A stretch of DNA of 64,000 nucleotides from Gnetum montanum (Eukaryota > Streptophyta > Gnetopsida > Gnetales > Gnetaceae). The stretch covers positions 194,741-258,740 of the forward strand of contig MNCI01015029.1 of the NCBI GenBank assembly GCA_015680685.1, read 5' to 3'. Below the pieces are notes generated by a model that saw only the letters and a program-made list of their open reading frames with translations, was not told where the DNA came from and did not search any database. Of the stretch, positions 1-11,204 are shown piece by piece. A program made the position numbers and the translations under genes. Positions within the stretch are counted from its first letter, which is position 1. Every line of letters starts with the position of its first letter.

Positions 1-101
1 TTTGTAAAAGCTACCTTGTACTAATCTTTCTTATTTACTAAAATTTGTTTATATGCTGAATACCCATCTAAAAAGTAATACATTTACATGCCATTCACAA
101 T

Positions 102-510
102 TTACAATAGCTCCTCCATAAGAGGAAGTGGATAATTATCCTTGATGCAAGAAGTATTAACGTTACAAAAATTAAAACATAACCTTAACTCCCGAGTTCG
201 TTTCCTAATGGGCACTAAGTTTGAGATCCAACTGGAGTGTCTTACTAGGTAAATTATTTTAGATTCTAGGAGTTTGTCAATTTTTTCTTTCATGAGGGTC
301 TCAATCTTTGGATTAACAGGTTTGAGCTTTTGCCTAAATGGTTTTGTTTCTAGCCTAAGGGAAACAATATATGTTATTACTAATGGATTAAAAGTTGCAA
401 GGTCTTTGTAAGTCCAAGCTAGAATGTCATTAAACTCATGTAATAGCTCAACTAGTTTTTGTGTTTCATCGAGATGTAAACAAACTCCTATTTTGACAAG
501 CTATTGTTTT
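102..510 (-). mobile_element. Ty3/gypsy reverse transcriptase fragment
   Basis: The minus strand has an open frame from about 510 down to 102 that reads like the start of a gypsy RT domain. A pre-RT stretch with FNDILAWTYKDL is followed by a spacer with KPFRQKLKPVNP. The first RT block follows, with SSWISNLVPIRKR and then CIKDNYPLPLMEELL. This matches the family pattern W-V-S-N-x-V-P-V-x-K ... K-D-x-Y-P-L-P. The frame stops right after this block, so the YxDD active site is missing. No LTRs can be tied to it. It is a dead remnant, and the lineage is not clear from this much sequence. Confidence 0.8.
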
Positions 511-681
511 CCTCTCTTTTGAATTTGAATTGTTTTGGTTTTAGCTAACATTTTCCATATATGAAATTGTACATAACCCTCCACTCTTTTTTGGTCCAAA
601 CTTTGTTTTAAATCTTGAATTTGTTTATTATGTATCTAACAGTATTTTCAATGAAAAATTCTACATAGTTTCTTACTTACA

Positions 682-864
682 TTATCCCATCAAAGTATAG
701 GTCAATGATCTAAACTTTTTTTGGAAAGTATTCTTCCTTGATGTGTTGAAAAGAATCGAAGCCACTGCACAAAAGCTAAAAACAACCCAATGTATAATAA
801 ATTCTACCAATACCTTATTTTTAGTTGTTCCATGTTTATAGGTAGTTTGTAATATAAATGTCAA
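682..864 (-). mobile_element. possible gypsy RNase H-boundary fragment
   Basis: A 60-codon minus-strand frame contains a stretch resembling the gypsy linker between two RNase H-like regions (family pattern K-G-Q-A-L-A-E-F-I; here KNKVLVEFIIH) and ends with a possible LYFDG-like block. It lies upstream of the RT fragment at 102-510, whereas RNase H normally follows RT. If real, it is from a separate or rearranged element. Weak call from short similarity only. Confidence 0.25.
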
Positions 865-929
865 TAATAAGAATATGAGCTATGGCTTAGCTAGTTGGTT
901 CACATGATTTGCACCAGAAGGTACTGGGT

Positions 930-1575
930 TTAGAGGTGAGTACCAAAACCCCTATCATCATTGTCATCCTCACTTTGTCTCAACAAAATGATGTCAACTA
1001 CATGAGTTCATTTTCACCATTCATCTCTATGAATAGCTAGATCTTTATTTATTTATAGCTTCTTCAAATTATTTTTGATTATATTTTGCCATATCTTCTT
1101 TGGTCTTTTGTTTAGTGGCTTTCTTGGAATAGTGATGTAGCAACCTCTGTGTATAGGCTCATTGTCTAATTTTCTTTGCACATATCCAAACTATCTAAGC
1201 ATTCATTCTTGTATCTTATCTGAAATAGAATCCACTCCAAGTCTTCCTTAGATGTTTGTATTAAGTAGTTTATCTCTTCTAGTAACATTTAATATCCATT
1301 GAAGCATTCATGTTTTTGACACACTAATTTGTTGTTCATGCCCCTTGTGTATTGTCCAACATTTGCCACCATATAAGATAGCAAGCCTAATTATTGTCCT
1401 ATAAAATTTCTTTTTTAATTTTATTAGTATTCCTTTATCACATATATACCTCAATTCTATTTCTAATATCTTTATCAATTTCACCATCTAATTTGAGAAT
1501 TGATCCTAAGTAGTGGAACTATTTTGTTGTGAGGGACATTTTTGCCTTGAATTGTCACTTCTATTTTACCACTAT
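930..1575 (-). mobile_element. RTE-type LINE, 3' end of ORF2
   Basis: The minus strand encodes the C-terminal end of a non-LTR (RTE-like) reverse transcriptase, spread over frames by small indels and stops. The blocks come in the family order. FHYLGSILKLDGEID lies near 1,520-1,475, then KFYRTIIRLAILYG near 1,410-1,365. MLQWILNVTRRDKL lies near 1,310-1,270, then RGRLGVDSISDKI, then WFGYVQRK (from a frame with one stop) and RPKKIWQNIIK. It ends near IHRDEWKK. These match the usual pattern FxYLGS ... FYRTxIRPAMLYG ... MLRWMxGxTRxD ... RWFGHVxRR. The endonuclease and RT core are absent, which fits 5' truncation of LINEs. The copy is dead. Confidence 0.88.
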
Positions 1576-3404
1576 TTATGCAAAACTATGAGTACCATAA
1601 GCCCTATACTAAGCATGAATTGAAACTCCAAAAAGAAGAAGAAGAAAAACTCTTTTCCATAAGGCTCATCCTAATTTTCTCCTAAAGATCCCAAAGTTCA
1701 ATTTATCTAAATTTCTTTGATTTTTAATCTTTGCAATAAAACCACAAACAAAATGCCTATGCAAAATTTTTAGAGAATTTGCATAGCTAAGGAACCCTTG
1801 ATCTACCAACTATCTTGATTAATAGAACAATCCACAATGAAACCTCACCTAACCCTTGTTTTAACTCTTCTAAAAACCTTAGTTTTCCTTCAGCCTTTGC
1901 CTATTTAGCATTGCTTCCCCTTGGTGTTATGATCCAAAAAATCAATTTATGATAATCAAGAAAGACCCTCTGTAGTTAGCTAGTAATGAGATTATCACAG
2001 ACTAAAGCATCTAAACAAAATAGGGTATTATATACATCTTGCTTATTATTTTCTACTAAAGTAATTTGTAATTGACAGTAACAGTTGTCAATGAAAATTT
2101 GTAATTTGGTGATGTTTCAAGTTAAATCCTTAAAAAGCTGTTGTGTGGTAATGGACTAATTTCACATTCCCCTTTGCAATAATGAAATATAAATTCTATT
2201 ATTCCCATATTTCCATACGTCTAGGTAAATACCAAATGCTTAATAGTAAGCAAAATCTAATAATTTTTGTAACAACTGCATCATCACATTGATATAATGG
2301 TGGATGGAATCCAAGACCTATAAATTATGTTGCAATTCAATGATGGTGGTAGCTAAGAATGAAAACCTTTTTTCAAAAGTTAAAAAACAAAAACAAAAAA
2401 GACTGGCATAATGAAGGCCTCAGACAACGCTCACAAACAAAGACTTCAACGTACATCATCCTAGAGATCTGAGGAGATAGACGAGAAAACTTTTCTTTGT
2501 AAGATTTTCAACAAATAAAATGCTATGAATTGCAAAGTTGTTATCTCTTCATTTGTTAAAAACTTTACAGAATTCACGTAATTGAGCAAATTGACTTTTA
2601 CATTTCTTTCTCTACATTCAAGATTCTTTGACGTTCAAGATTATCATCCAAAAATAATATCAGATAGAAAATGACCACTACAATATATCATTTCTTACGT
2701 ACCTTTGTTAATTTTCTTCCCTGGTTACTTTGATAGAAGTGGTTTGGTTTGTATCCCACAAACTCACAAAAAATAACAGATCCATAAATTTTACAACAGT
2801 GATAAATTTTACAAACAACAGTGATAAGTTTTACAAACAGGCATTGGAGTAAATGATAAACTGTGAAAGAGCACCTGATGTTTGCATGCATCATTTGCCA
2901 AGATCATGTTCCAATTGATTGAGGTGCAGGACAAGGTTATTTTAGGTTAACCCATAATAATCAGAGAGTATCTCAAAATCCTTGTCATTCATACACTCTT
3001 ACTACAAATTATACTATCCATTGCTATCAAAATTATGACAAAGTTAATGCAAGTCTACCTATAAAAATATCATGTATGTAGAAGAATATGATAAAGGACA
3101 GAGGATGAAAGATAAAAATATCCATATCATTTCTGAAATAGCTTCCTAACATCATGTAACTGTACTTAATCCACAACAAATAAGCACACACTTAAATGAT
3201 TGCTCAGAGTGACTATTTCTTGTTTAGTTAGACAATAAAAATGCATAGCTAAGAAATTGAAAAAACAAAGCAAGTATAATTGTACCTATAATGCATTTTA
3301 GGAAACTTTGTAAACTTCTATTTTTCCTTAAAATTTGCTAGAGGTTGGGAAAGTGAATGTAGTTGCAAGTTTCAAGGAAACTACCTTGAGATGAGAGATT
3401 CAAC
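1576..3404. other. AT-rich stretch, no gene seen
   Basis: Only short spurious frames are present on either strand. I see no RNA gene, repeat array or recognisable transposon protein. The part near 3,300-3,400 is probably the 3' flank of the NLR pseudogene that follows on the minus strand. Confidence 0.5.
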
Positions 3405-4885
3405 TACTAGTCAAAGAGTATCCTCCTCATTTTGTGGCCAGGCATAATGATATTTTTTGATGCATTTCATTCTCCACAAATGCTGAGCCCTTCTCCATAA
3501 ATGCATCCCTAAATTGTCAAAATAGACTTGTATGTTATTTGATTGGGAAATGCCCTGACTGCTCTGAAGACATCTCCATCTGCAAATTAGAGCATTGTTG
3601 TCTGTTATGTTTGGGCATCTAAGATTTTTCAACTGTAATATTATGTCTATAGAATCTTCAGTAAAGCCACCACATTTACACAATTCTAACTCTGCTAAGT
3701 TTCTCAAATTTGCAAAACCCTATGGCAGAGCTTTTAAATTAATGTTTATACACCTCAACTTTTGTAAGTTAAGGCAACATGTCTATGTTTTCTGGTAGAC
3801 TCTTTAGCCTCGGGAAATCCACTAATGTCAATGTTTGTAATGCTGATAACATATGTTTTCTAGCATGCTCTTCATCTGAGAGCAATCTTGTAACTCCAAC
3901 TTCTTTAGATTGATTAGACAAGAGCACAACTGAGGTGTGAAGTCTGTCATGCCACCCTCTCAATGTAGACAAACTTGTTAAATTTTGGAACGCTGTAGGA
4001 ATAACTCTTGCTTGGGACAATCATAATAAAAATCCAATGTATGTAGCTTAGTCAACAAACTAATTTCATTGGGTAAACTATATAATTGTGAGCAGCCACT
4101 TAAGTTCGGCTCCTTTAAATTTGTAGCATATCAGCATAGCTAAACTGGTAACTCGGTGATATATTTGAGCGTCAAATCTAGCTCCTGAAGATTCTGTAAC
4201 TTATCAAAATCACCTTCCAATGTCCTCAATTACTCCTGGCTTTCTAGTGAACGCGTCTTTAGGGATGAGGCGGATGGAAACCTAAATGATACCACTGCAT
4301 TTGCATCATCACCTTCTCTGGACAACAGTCCTAACAGAAGTCAAATTGGCCAAATCTTTGGAGAACCCCATGTTAAGGCACGCAAAGATTGTCAGAAATT
4401 TTAAATGTTGTGGCATGTTCCTTTTATCCAACAAACCTTTCAAGTTCGGACACCAAGAAATGAACAGAATCTTTGAGGTGAAACTTCTCAAATCTCTGGG
4501 AAAACTGACCAGCTCTGAACAGCCGCATACCCTCAAAATTCCGGATGGATGTTTTGTTAGGTCATAGCAATCCACCAATTCTAAATTGGCAAGATTGGTG
4601 AAGCCATGTAAACTTGTAAATGGCACTTCAGAATACAACACGTGTAGCGCTCGGAGTTCAACAAACGTGGCTTGGCATCTATTTCTTGTTACATACTAGC
4701 AATTGTCGATGCCCCAAATGATTTCTCCCCCATTGTTCATGTTGAAGATTCTTCGCCAATTGTCAATGCAGAGGATTCATAAGGAAGCATATAGCAAATC
4801 CAGAATTTCACAATCTACTTTGCTGTTTTCGAAGACCGCATACTTTTCTATTCCCTTGATGTCCTTTATAGTTTATACCAAAAGA
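3405..4885 (-). pseudogene. NLR leucine-rich repeat region
   Basis: Minus-strand pieces form a run of plant-type LRRs. They include FTNLANLELVDCYDLTKHP, FLTIFACLNMGFSKDLANL, LQNLQELDLTLKYITELP, LTKLHTLDF, LTLVDFPRLKSLPENIDM and NLAELELCKCGGFTED. Several short frameshifts and TAA/TAG stops separate them. The start near 4,885 follows a pyrimidine-rich run and an AG, consistent with a new exon encoding KGIEKYAVFENSKVD. The last recognisable repeat ends at about 3,600, and the frame stops at 3,411. Order and spacing fit the C-terminal half of the NLR whose NB-ARC lies just upstream on the same strand. Confidence 0.75.
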
Positions 4886-5199
4886 AAGATCAATACATTT
4901 TTTTTATAAAAAAAGTCAATTTATCTAAGTATGGAATAAAATAAATAAAATTACTTAGTAAGATGCTTATTTTCAAGAGAAAGATAGGTTAGAACGCCAT
5001 CCATAAAAAAGTTAAGCTTTCAAACACTGCCTCACTTTGAGTCATCATCATCTTAAATGAGATTATGAGGATAAATAAATAAAGTTAATGTTTCCAAACC
5101 TTTTTATTTCAAATATTATAAATAGAATACTTGTTGATTTCATCTAAAATCATTATCTTTAAAATATCATGAATCCTCATACTTCATCATTTTCCATAT

Positions 5200-6140
5200 A
5201 AGATCATCCCCCTTCTCCCTCTGTATAAGACCCTTCTTCAACAAGCTTTTCAACACATTTTCTCTGATTGTCAAACCAACTATCTTCTAAGAAAACTAGA
5301 AATGCAAACTTGTGCAGATATCTAGAAATGCATTTTGCAAATCAACTTTCAATTTTTCGTAAACAAATAATAAAATATCAGGGATGGGCTCGTGGCAGCA
5401 TGAATAAGAACCAAGATCTCCCTTCTTCAATTCTTTAATAATTTGGTTGTAGCATTCTGAATTTCTATCATCTATGAGATGAATTCCTATGAGATGCAGA
5501 AGAATACGAATTCCACAACATAAATCTCTAACTTGTAACATTTACACCTCACCAAGAAATTGCTCTTGACACCTACTAGCAATGGAATCCATGATAGTCT
5601 TGTATAACAATTTCTTCACATCTTCACTACACAAGGGTTGTATTGAGTACTCTTCAACTTTGTAAATCTTTTGAACCTTGAGCTTGATGTCTCTATCTTT
5701 GGATGTAATTAGAATTCTAAGATTTGTCCCTTGATTTAAAATAAGACTCTCCAAGAGGAACTCTTCAAGTTCATTAATGAAATTAACATTGTCAATAAAT
5801 ACGAAAGAACTAGTATTTTGCAGTACTTCTTTCAACTTTGATCTTCCATCTACTGTATTTCCAAATTCTTGCTTTGTTCCAATCAAGTTGTTTATTAGTT
5901 GTTGTTGTAGCATCTTAATGTGGGATAGCCTCCCTAATTCCATGCTACTAGTGTTGTCAAAAATTACTCTTGAAAACTTGAAATCATTTATTGAAGGGGC
6001 AAGCCTCTTTATTGAAGTAGAAGCCAAGGTAGCCTTCCCCATTCCACCCAAACCTAATATTATCACCAATATAGCTCGCATATCTGTTTCATTCATACTA
6101 AGTAATTTTCGCACTTCTTCAATATGGATTTGAAGACCAA
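5200..6140 (-). pseudogene. NLR NB-ARC domain exon
   Basis: The frame from 6,133 to 5,542 carries the NB-ARC motifs in order. VGLQIHIEEV leads to the P-loop GLGGMGKAT (normally GxGGxGKTT, so the last Thr is Ala). RNBS-A-like FKFSRVIF follows, then kinase-2 SFVFIDNVN, where the usual LDD is changed to IDN. RNBS-B ILITSKD and KVEEYSIQPL come next. A TAA at about 5,541 ends it. The same frame resumes with the GLPL-equivalent region (CCGIRILLHLIG) and RNBS-D-like LQNAFLDIC, then ENVLKSLLKKGLI to about 5,200. Kinase-2 lacks the final Trp of CC-type NLRs, so the domain is closer to the TIR/RPW8-side pattern. The changed kinase-2 residues would impair nucleotide hydrolysis. Confidence 0.85.
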
Positions 6141-6235
6141 CTAAATAAGAAACAGGAAAAGAAAAACTTAGTCAAGAAAAAGTGACATTGTTATTTTGGT
6201 TTTCTTAAACTAAACTTAAGAGCAATGATTATAAA

Positions 6236-6845
6236 CCTGGAGATTTAGTTCTAAGATATTATCAATGGGTACAACATAGTAATTATTCCTTTATTGAAGT
6301 TCCTTCAATGACTATTGAAGTTCCACCATGCTAATGCAATTAATAGAAGCCAAAATTGTATCCAACCTTTGTTGTGCTTCAAGGATCTACCCTTCCATTG
6401 ACTTTGCATTCCAAATCCTATTTATATATGTATTATAGTAATTAACAAACTAGTGAAAAAAATCTAACCAGTTGAAATTTATTTGTTTATTTTAAAATAA
6501 TATGCAAAGAGACTCAAGGGATCACTTCAGTTTCATAAAAAGACTTACTTGGAGATCCTAGATCCCTCAAGGTAATCACAACAAAGTACACAGTTCTCCA
6601 AAACTATTTGTAAAGCATTCTTCAAAACATCTTTGTTGTTGAAATGAAAATATTTCCTCATATCTCTAAGGCTTATAACAGTGGTGCCCATCATAGCCAA
6701 AATTTTTAAACACTTTTCTTCATTTGGGTTCACTACACAAATCCTTTCTAATGCCACTTCCACAAAAACTAGTGCACATAAAACTAGGTTGGAAGCACCA
6801 ATAATCTTGATAGCTTTTGATGCTATCTTGGTTAGATCCTAGAAA
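6236..6845 (-). pseudogene. NLR N-terminal helical-bundle exons (MCAfunc/HeLo-like)
   Basis: Exon 1 (about 6,841-6,548) starts after a TTTTCTAG acceptor with DLTKIASKAIKIIGASN and continues through a segment with NEEKCLKILAMMGTTVISL to LENCVLCCDYLEG. This spacing resembles the four-helix N-terminal domain of MCA1-like proteins and the wider HeLo/RPW8/MLKL group: K-N-C-x-x-L-A-x-x-x-x-x-I-x-x-L ... L-x-x-S-C-x-x-x-S. Exon 2 (about 6,425-6,236) gives LEAQQRLDTILASINCISM, like the next MCA helix. It holds three in-frame stops (TAG, TAG, TAA), each where Gln would fit. The family label is inferred from pattern memory; a plain coiled-coil NLR head is the alternative. Confidence 0.55.
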
Positions 6846-7041
6846 ACAAAATGCATTGGATCTATTCAACATTCAATGTCTATATACAAGAGTATATAAT
6901 GAGAACTAAAATCAAACTCAAACTAAAACTAATACTTTATTTTTTTGATAGATCCTAGGCATCTATTAAGTCTACATGCTATAACATTTTAGTAATAGTC
7001 CACTTATGTTTAATGTACCTAAAATATTGCAAGTATTAAAC

Positions 7042-7130
7042 TTGCTTACGTTGTATACAACCATGTTCCCTACTATTTGCACCCATGGCTTAGCTGTGTC
7101 TAAAAATCTTGTTTTTGTGCTAGGTTGACC
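7042..7130 (-). other. possible extra 5' exon of the NLR gene
   Basis: The minus strand reads RFLDTAKPWVQIVGNMVVYN and then has a GTAAGC donor-like site near 7,047. The next downstream acceptor in the same direction is the TTTTCTAG before the helical exon at 6,841. It may be the first coding exon of the NLR pseudogene, but I do not recognise the peptide. Confidence 0.3.
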
Positions 7131-7339
7131 CTGAATGGTAGGATTCTAACAAATAAATATTTGAAATGTTTCAAGAACTTAAACTTAAATTTAACATTGG
7201 CCACGCCATGCAAAGAAGACCTAATAAGCTAAATAAAATAGACAAATTCAAGAGTTGAATGAAAGTTTTTACCTAATTTTTGCTTTCCTATAGCACATAG
7301 GTGGAAGCTACTTGTTCTTCTAGCTCATTTCTAGGTCAA

Positions 7340-7575
7340 CCTACTATTAACATGATAAGATGTATTCTTTAAAATCTTCAATCAGCAAGTCCTTGTTCTT
7401 TACTTCTGCTTCATGAACCAAGGTGTAGCTATCCAAGATTAGCTACCAGTCAGGATTCTAGGATGACATGTTACTGATGAAGGCCTTTTTCATTTGGAAT
7501 TCTTTTTCATTAATCTATTTGTACATGCCAATTTGGTCGCAGAAGTGCTCCTTTAGCTTTTTATGTTTCTTGGCC
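7340..7575 (-). pseudogene. unrecognised decayed coding stretch
   Basis: One minus-strand frame reads like a real protein: KLKEHFCDQIGMYK, then EKEFQMKKAFISNMSS, then LILDSYTLVHEAEVKNKDLL and EDFKEYIL. It is broken by three TAG codons, each where Gln would fit. It lies between the gypsy protease remnant (7,585-7,850) and the NLR N-terminal exons, all on the same strand. It could be another upstream exon of the NLR or an unrelated captured fragment. I cannot name a family. Confidence 0.35.
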
Positions 7576-7584
7576 TCATTTTTT

Positions 7585-7856
7585 TCATGCGCTTATCTCG
7601 ATTGCAGATTTTTTACATATTGCACAAACCTTCTCCATTGACATGTCAACCACTAAAATATCTAGATAACATCTAAATTTATGGTATTTTTTATGTTGTA
7701 CCTTTACTCCTTTTAATGACTCTACGACAACTACATTAGATCCATCTAGTTGTATCACACTTCTTACTTGTGGTGGCATTTGTGCTCCTAATATTTTACA
7801 TAGCTCTAGTGGCATGACACTAATAGTTGCACCAAAATCCACTAAGCAATTACGAA
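7585..7856 (-). pseudogene. gypsy aspartic protease remnant
   Basis: The frame reads CLVDFGATISVMPLELCKIL at its start. This is the retropepsin active-site block, normally L-x-D-S-G-A-T/S-x-x-x-x-M-P; here DFG replaces DSG. A beta-strand-like stretch VIQLDGSNVVVVESLKGVKV follows, as in gypsy proteases. It lies directly downstream, on the minus strand, of the gag remnant at 8,214-9,470, as expected for one gag-pro unit. No RT follows; the sequence switches to the unrecognised stretch at 7,340-7,575. Confidence 0.7.
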
Positions 7857-7999
7857 CATTCTTTCGTAAGGAGGTTATTCTTTCTTATTCAACATGAGAT
7901 TACTTGAATTTTGTATTGCTAATGCATTAAGACTTGCTACAAAATGAACTTTCCTTTTGATCATTGGAGATTTTTCTTTACTGGTTTTTGGTGTATGAA

Positions 8000-9475
8000 C
8001 TATATTTTAAAGCACATCTTTTATTTCATTAAAATGTAAAAGATCATACATTGAAATGTTATCTTTACCTCTTTTAAGATCCTCAACTAGATCATAAGCC
8101 TTATGTTCATCTTTAACTTCTTATTGAGATGGAGTTCTTCTAAGTATAGAAGGAGAGTTTGGTTGTTGTGGAATGTTTACTTGGAATGGTCTAGTTTGCT
8201 TATTTGTGTTATTTTAACTAGGAACTCCTCTATTGGGGGAAGTGTAAGGATTATTCCGAGTTTTTTGTTGAGTAGTGTTCATAATGTGATTAAGTCTACG
8301 GTAATGGGTGTTATGTGGGTTGGAATCACTTACCATGACTTGTTCAAACGAAGAAGCTTCTTCATTTTCTGTTTCATGAAGTATGTTGAGGATCATAATT
8401 GGGGTTTTTCCGTTTTGTTGATTTTGAGCATTGTCACCATATAATGCTAAAAATTGAAGACAAGTTTTCTCAAAATGTTACCTAGTATTATGAAGGCAAC
8501 AATATTCATCCTCGATTGAGGTGCTTGATCTTTCAAAATGTGTAGGAATTAGGTTATTATTTCGCATTAGTTCAACTACTTTATTGTAAAGCTTTTGAAA
8601 AGAGGTTAATATTTGAGTCATTTGGTTTTCTATTTGAGCAATAAATCCATTAGGATTAGATATTCCTTTTGGGTTTATGATGGATTGAATTAAAGCTTTT
8701 CATTGATCATCACTTAAACTAATATTTGATGGTAAAAATGAAGAAGATGTTGGACTTTGAAAATAACTACTTATCAACTGAATGGGGAGGGGTAGGGGGG
8801 AGGAGTTTGAAACATAGTATTAGCCATCAAGAAAGTTTGTGAAGGTAAAGGACTAAATTACGTAGGATTACTAATATCATCATTTCAAATTAAGTTTGAA
8901 TGCTATTCATTAAGGTAATTTGTTCTAACTTAAAAAATTTAGCCATTGCTTCTTGTATTTTTGTTATGTTGGGATCAAATTTGATGGCATAGGTAAAAAA
9001 TGGGTCAATGATAGAGAGGTAAAAATTGAGGATACCATCAAGTTACAAATGCATCTCATTTGGAAAATGAGCAAGTTGAGGGAGAAATCATAGATTATAG
9101 TCATGAACATTTTTCCTAGGTAGTTTTCTTAGGCTTGTAAAATTTCTTGAGGATAATGCAAGACTAATGAACTTATCAAATTGGAGTATAAACTTATTTT
9201 TAAAGTCTTGCCATGAGTTGAAAGAGGCATTAGGGAGCATTAAAAACCATTGGGTGGCTTTACTTCTAAAAGTTGATACAAAGACCCTACATGCTATGTC
9301 ATTTTCAATAATGTTGTGAGTGCCTAGCAAAGTTTCAAAACATTGTATATGTTGATGGGTATTAGTAATAGGAGATGTAGGATCAAAGAACAAATTTATG
9401 TTTTGAAGTAATTTTGTAATATCGATATAATTTATAAAATTAAAGCAATTGCTCACCAAAAGAGTTGGGGTTGAT
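8000..9475 (-). pseudogene. gypsy gag remnant
   Basis: The clearest part is 9,459-9,088, a Retrotrans_gag-type helical capsid segment. It includes HIQCFETLLGTHNIIENDI, VSTFRSKATQWFLMLP and SWQDFKNKFILQFDKF. Further downstream in broken frames is a Pro/Gln-rich part, then a possible zinc-knuckle remnant near 8,500-8,440 (C...H...H...C around HFEKTCLQFLALYGDN) and a Ser/Asn-rich part at 8,396-8,214. Frames are interrupted by stops and indels. Gag forms the particle and packages element RNA; this copy cannot. It belongs with the protease remnant at 7,585 and the PBS at 10,139. Confidence 0.75.
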
Positions 9476-10138
9476 TAGCTGCCATCCTAGTTTGAATTTT
9501 TTTAGGGACAAAATTTGGAAACTGTGAACCCCATTGTTTTCTTAAAGTAAAGTGATAGGTAGTTGGTCGATTAGGGGTAGGGGTAAATGATCTTTCTTGG
9601 GATGATCTATGGGACAACTCACTTATAAAATGAAAGATTATAAAATATAAATGCTAGAAAACCATAAAATAAAAGAAAAAAAACATTTAAATACTATATT
9701 TTTCTTTTTTTTCTTTTGAAAAACTAAAGTTGCTATTTATAAAATCTAAAATAAAATAGAAAATTTAGAAGTTAAGAAAAATGAATTTAAAATAGAATTA
9801 TGTAATTAATAAAATAAATTACCTTACCAAAGTTGGAACTAAGGTAAGAACTACCATAGTATGAACTTATAAATGGGACTAGAAAAACAAGGGTTTAGGA
9901 GATAAATTAAGTTAAAGAACTAACAATTGTAAATGGGATTAGAAACAAGCAATGAGGACTCTAGTAACACAAAAAAAAAATTTAGAAACATGAAAGTAGA
10001 AATTTTCTGGGAACAGAAAATAAAGGGTTCAATGACAAAAATTTGTGGAAATTAAAATAAAATAAAATTTTTTTAGCAACAGAAACTTCAAAGGACTAAG
10101 AAATAAAAATTTTCAGTAGAAAGCACAAGAAACAAAAT

Positions 10139-10158
10139 AGGCCTTCCTTCTAGTGTCA
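10139..10158 (-). other. primer-binding site of the minus-strand gypsy element
   Basis: Read on the minus strand the site is TTGACACTAGAAGGAAGGCC. It lies a few bases after a probable LTR end (…TACATCA) and upstream of gag. It differs at only three positions from the PBS of Tat-1 at 12,589-12,608, which supports the call. Confidence 0.55.
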
Positions 10159-10167
10159 AAAAGATAT

Positions 10168-10880
10168 TGATGTATAAATTTTAGACATAGCAACACCCAC
10201 AAAACTTATTTAAAGAGACTATTACATAGGACACCTCTTATATGGGCACCTCTTATATGGGTACAAAAACGTGATGTTTAATGATGCACATAAATTAAAT
10301 GATTTTGATAGGTACATAACAGTCCACAACAACTTTGATAGAGAAATAACTATTCACTTTAAAATTTCAACAAGGGTACTTGTGAATTAATGAAGTGTGA
10401 AATGAAAAACATAAAATACCTGATAAGTTGAACAAAGATTAACTAGATTTTTAAAGAAACAAAGGCTCTATGTTTAAACCACATAACAGAGTTGAGTAAT
10501 AGAAATTAAAAATAGTAGGATAAAACAAATACTTAGCTTAGAAATGAGCATCAGGTTTCATTAGCAAATAGAATAACTTCTTGTGCAACCCTATCCACTC
10601 ATGGCTACAAGAAGCACACCTCCTCTAACAAGTCTGCAACCTCCAACTATCGAATCTATTCCATACCAAAATATCTTTGGAAGTGCCACCAAACATGTAA
10701 TGAAATGAGAAAGAGCCATTGGATTTCCCCTCTATGGCTAGCCTTGGAAAAAATGCCACCTCCTCTCCCCTAGTGTTTCATTTGGCTAGGGAATTTATGA
10801 GGACTCATCTAGCCCCTTCTCATTTACCTATTCCACGTCTACCCAAACCTGCACATCATCAGACCAAAGTAAGGACATAA
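10168..10880 (-). repeat. probable 5' LTR of the minus-strand gypsy element
   Basis: The stretch lies just upstream (minus strand) of the PBS and ends in CA at 10,168. It contains TATA-like ATATAAGAGG repeats near 10,235-10,260. The outer border, roughly 10,870-10,938, is unclear because Tat-1 begins at 10,939. The matching 3' LTR was not found at lower coordinates. Confidence 0.4.
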
Positions 10881-11204
10881 CCGAAAAGAAAATATATGTT
10901 ACTCTTGTAAAAATAACGAAGCTAAATGTAAACCAAATTGAAACACCCCAAAAAATACGAGGTCATTCTCGCTTCACTAGGCATTGCAATTCGCGTAGCA
11001 CTACAGTAGTTCTTCGGGAGGAGAACAGTCTAAATTCAGGCCAACTAATTTGGCAAATTTTTTACTTTGGGTATGAACAGGCTCTACAGATCATCCTGAA
11101 TGTCCACCTAAGTAGCCTACCTAGCCGAGAACCTGCTTAGAAACGATGCGTAGAGTTAGCAGTAGCATTCTCGATACATGAAACAGTATAGCAAATTTTC
11201 TAAG

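Larger units (their letters stand above)
3405..6845 (-). pseudogene. NLR-type disease-resistance gene, decayed, with introns
   Basis: This is a whole intracellular immune receptor gene read on the minus strand. Helical N-terminal exons lie at 6,845-6,236, the NB-ARC exon at 6,140-5,200, and the LRR part at about 4,880-3,405. Intact splice signals remain: an acceptor TTTTCTAG before 6,841 and a donor AA|GTAAGT near 6,550. Stops in exon 2, at the end of the first NB-ARC frame (5,541) and in the LRR part break the frame, so no full-length product can be made. NLRs bind ADP/ATP through NB-ARC and sense pathogen effectors through the LRRs. The N-terminal domain is not a TIR; it looks like a four-helix bundle. 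No second NLR is nearby. Confidence 0.85.

Noticed and set aside
2688-2894. 68-codon minus-strand frame
   Set aside because: Cys/Tyr/Phe-rich residues, no motif, and AT-rich flanks without splice or start context; probably chance.
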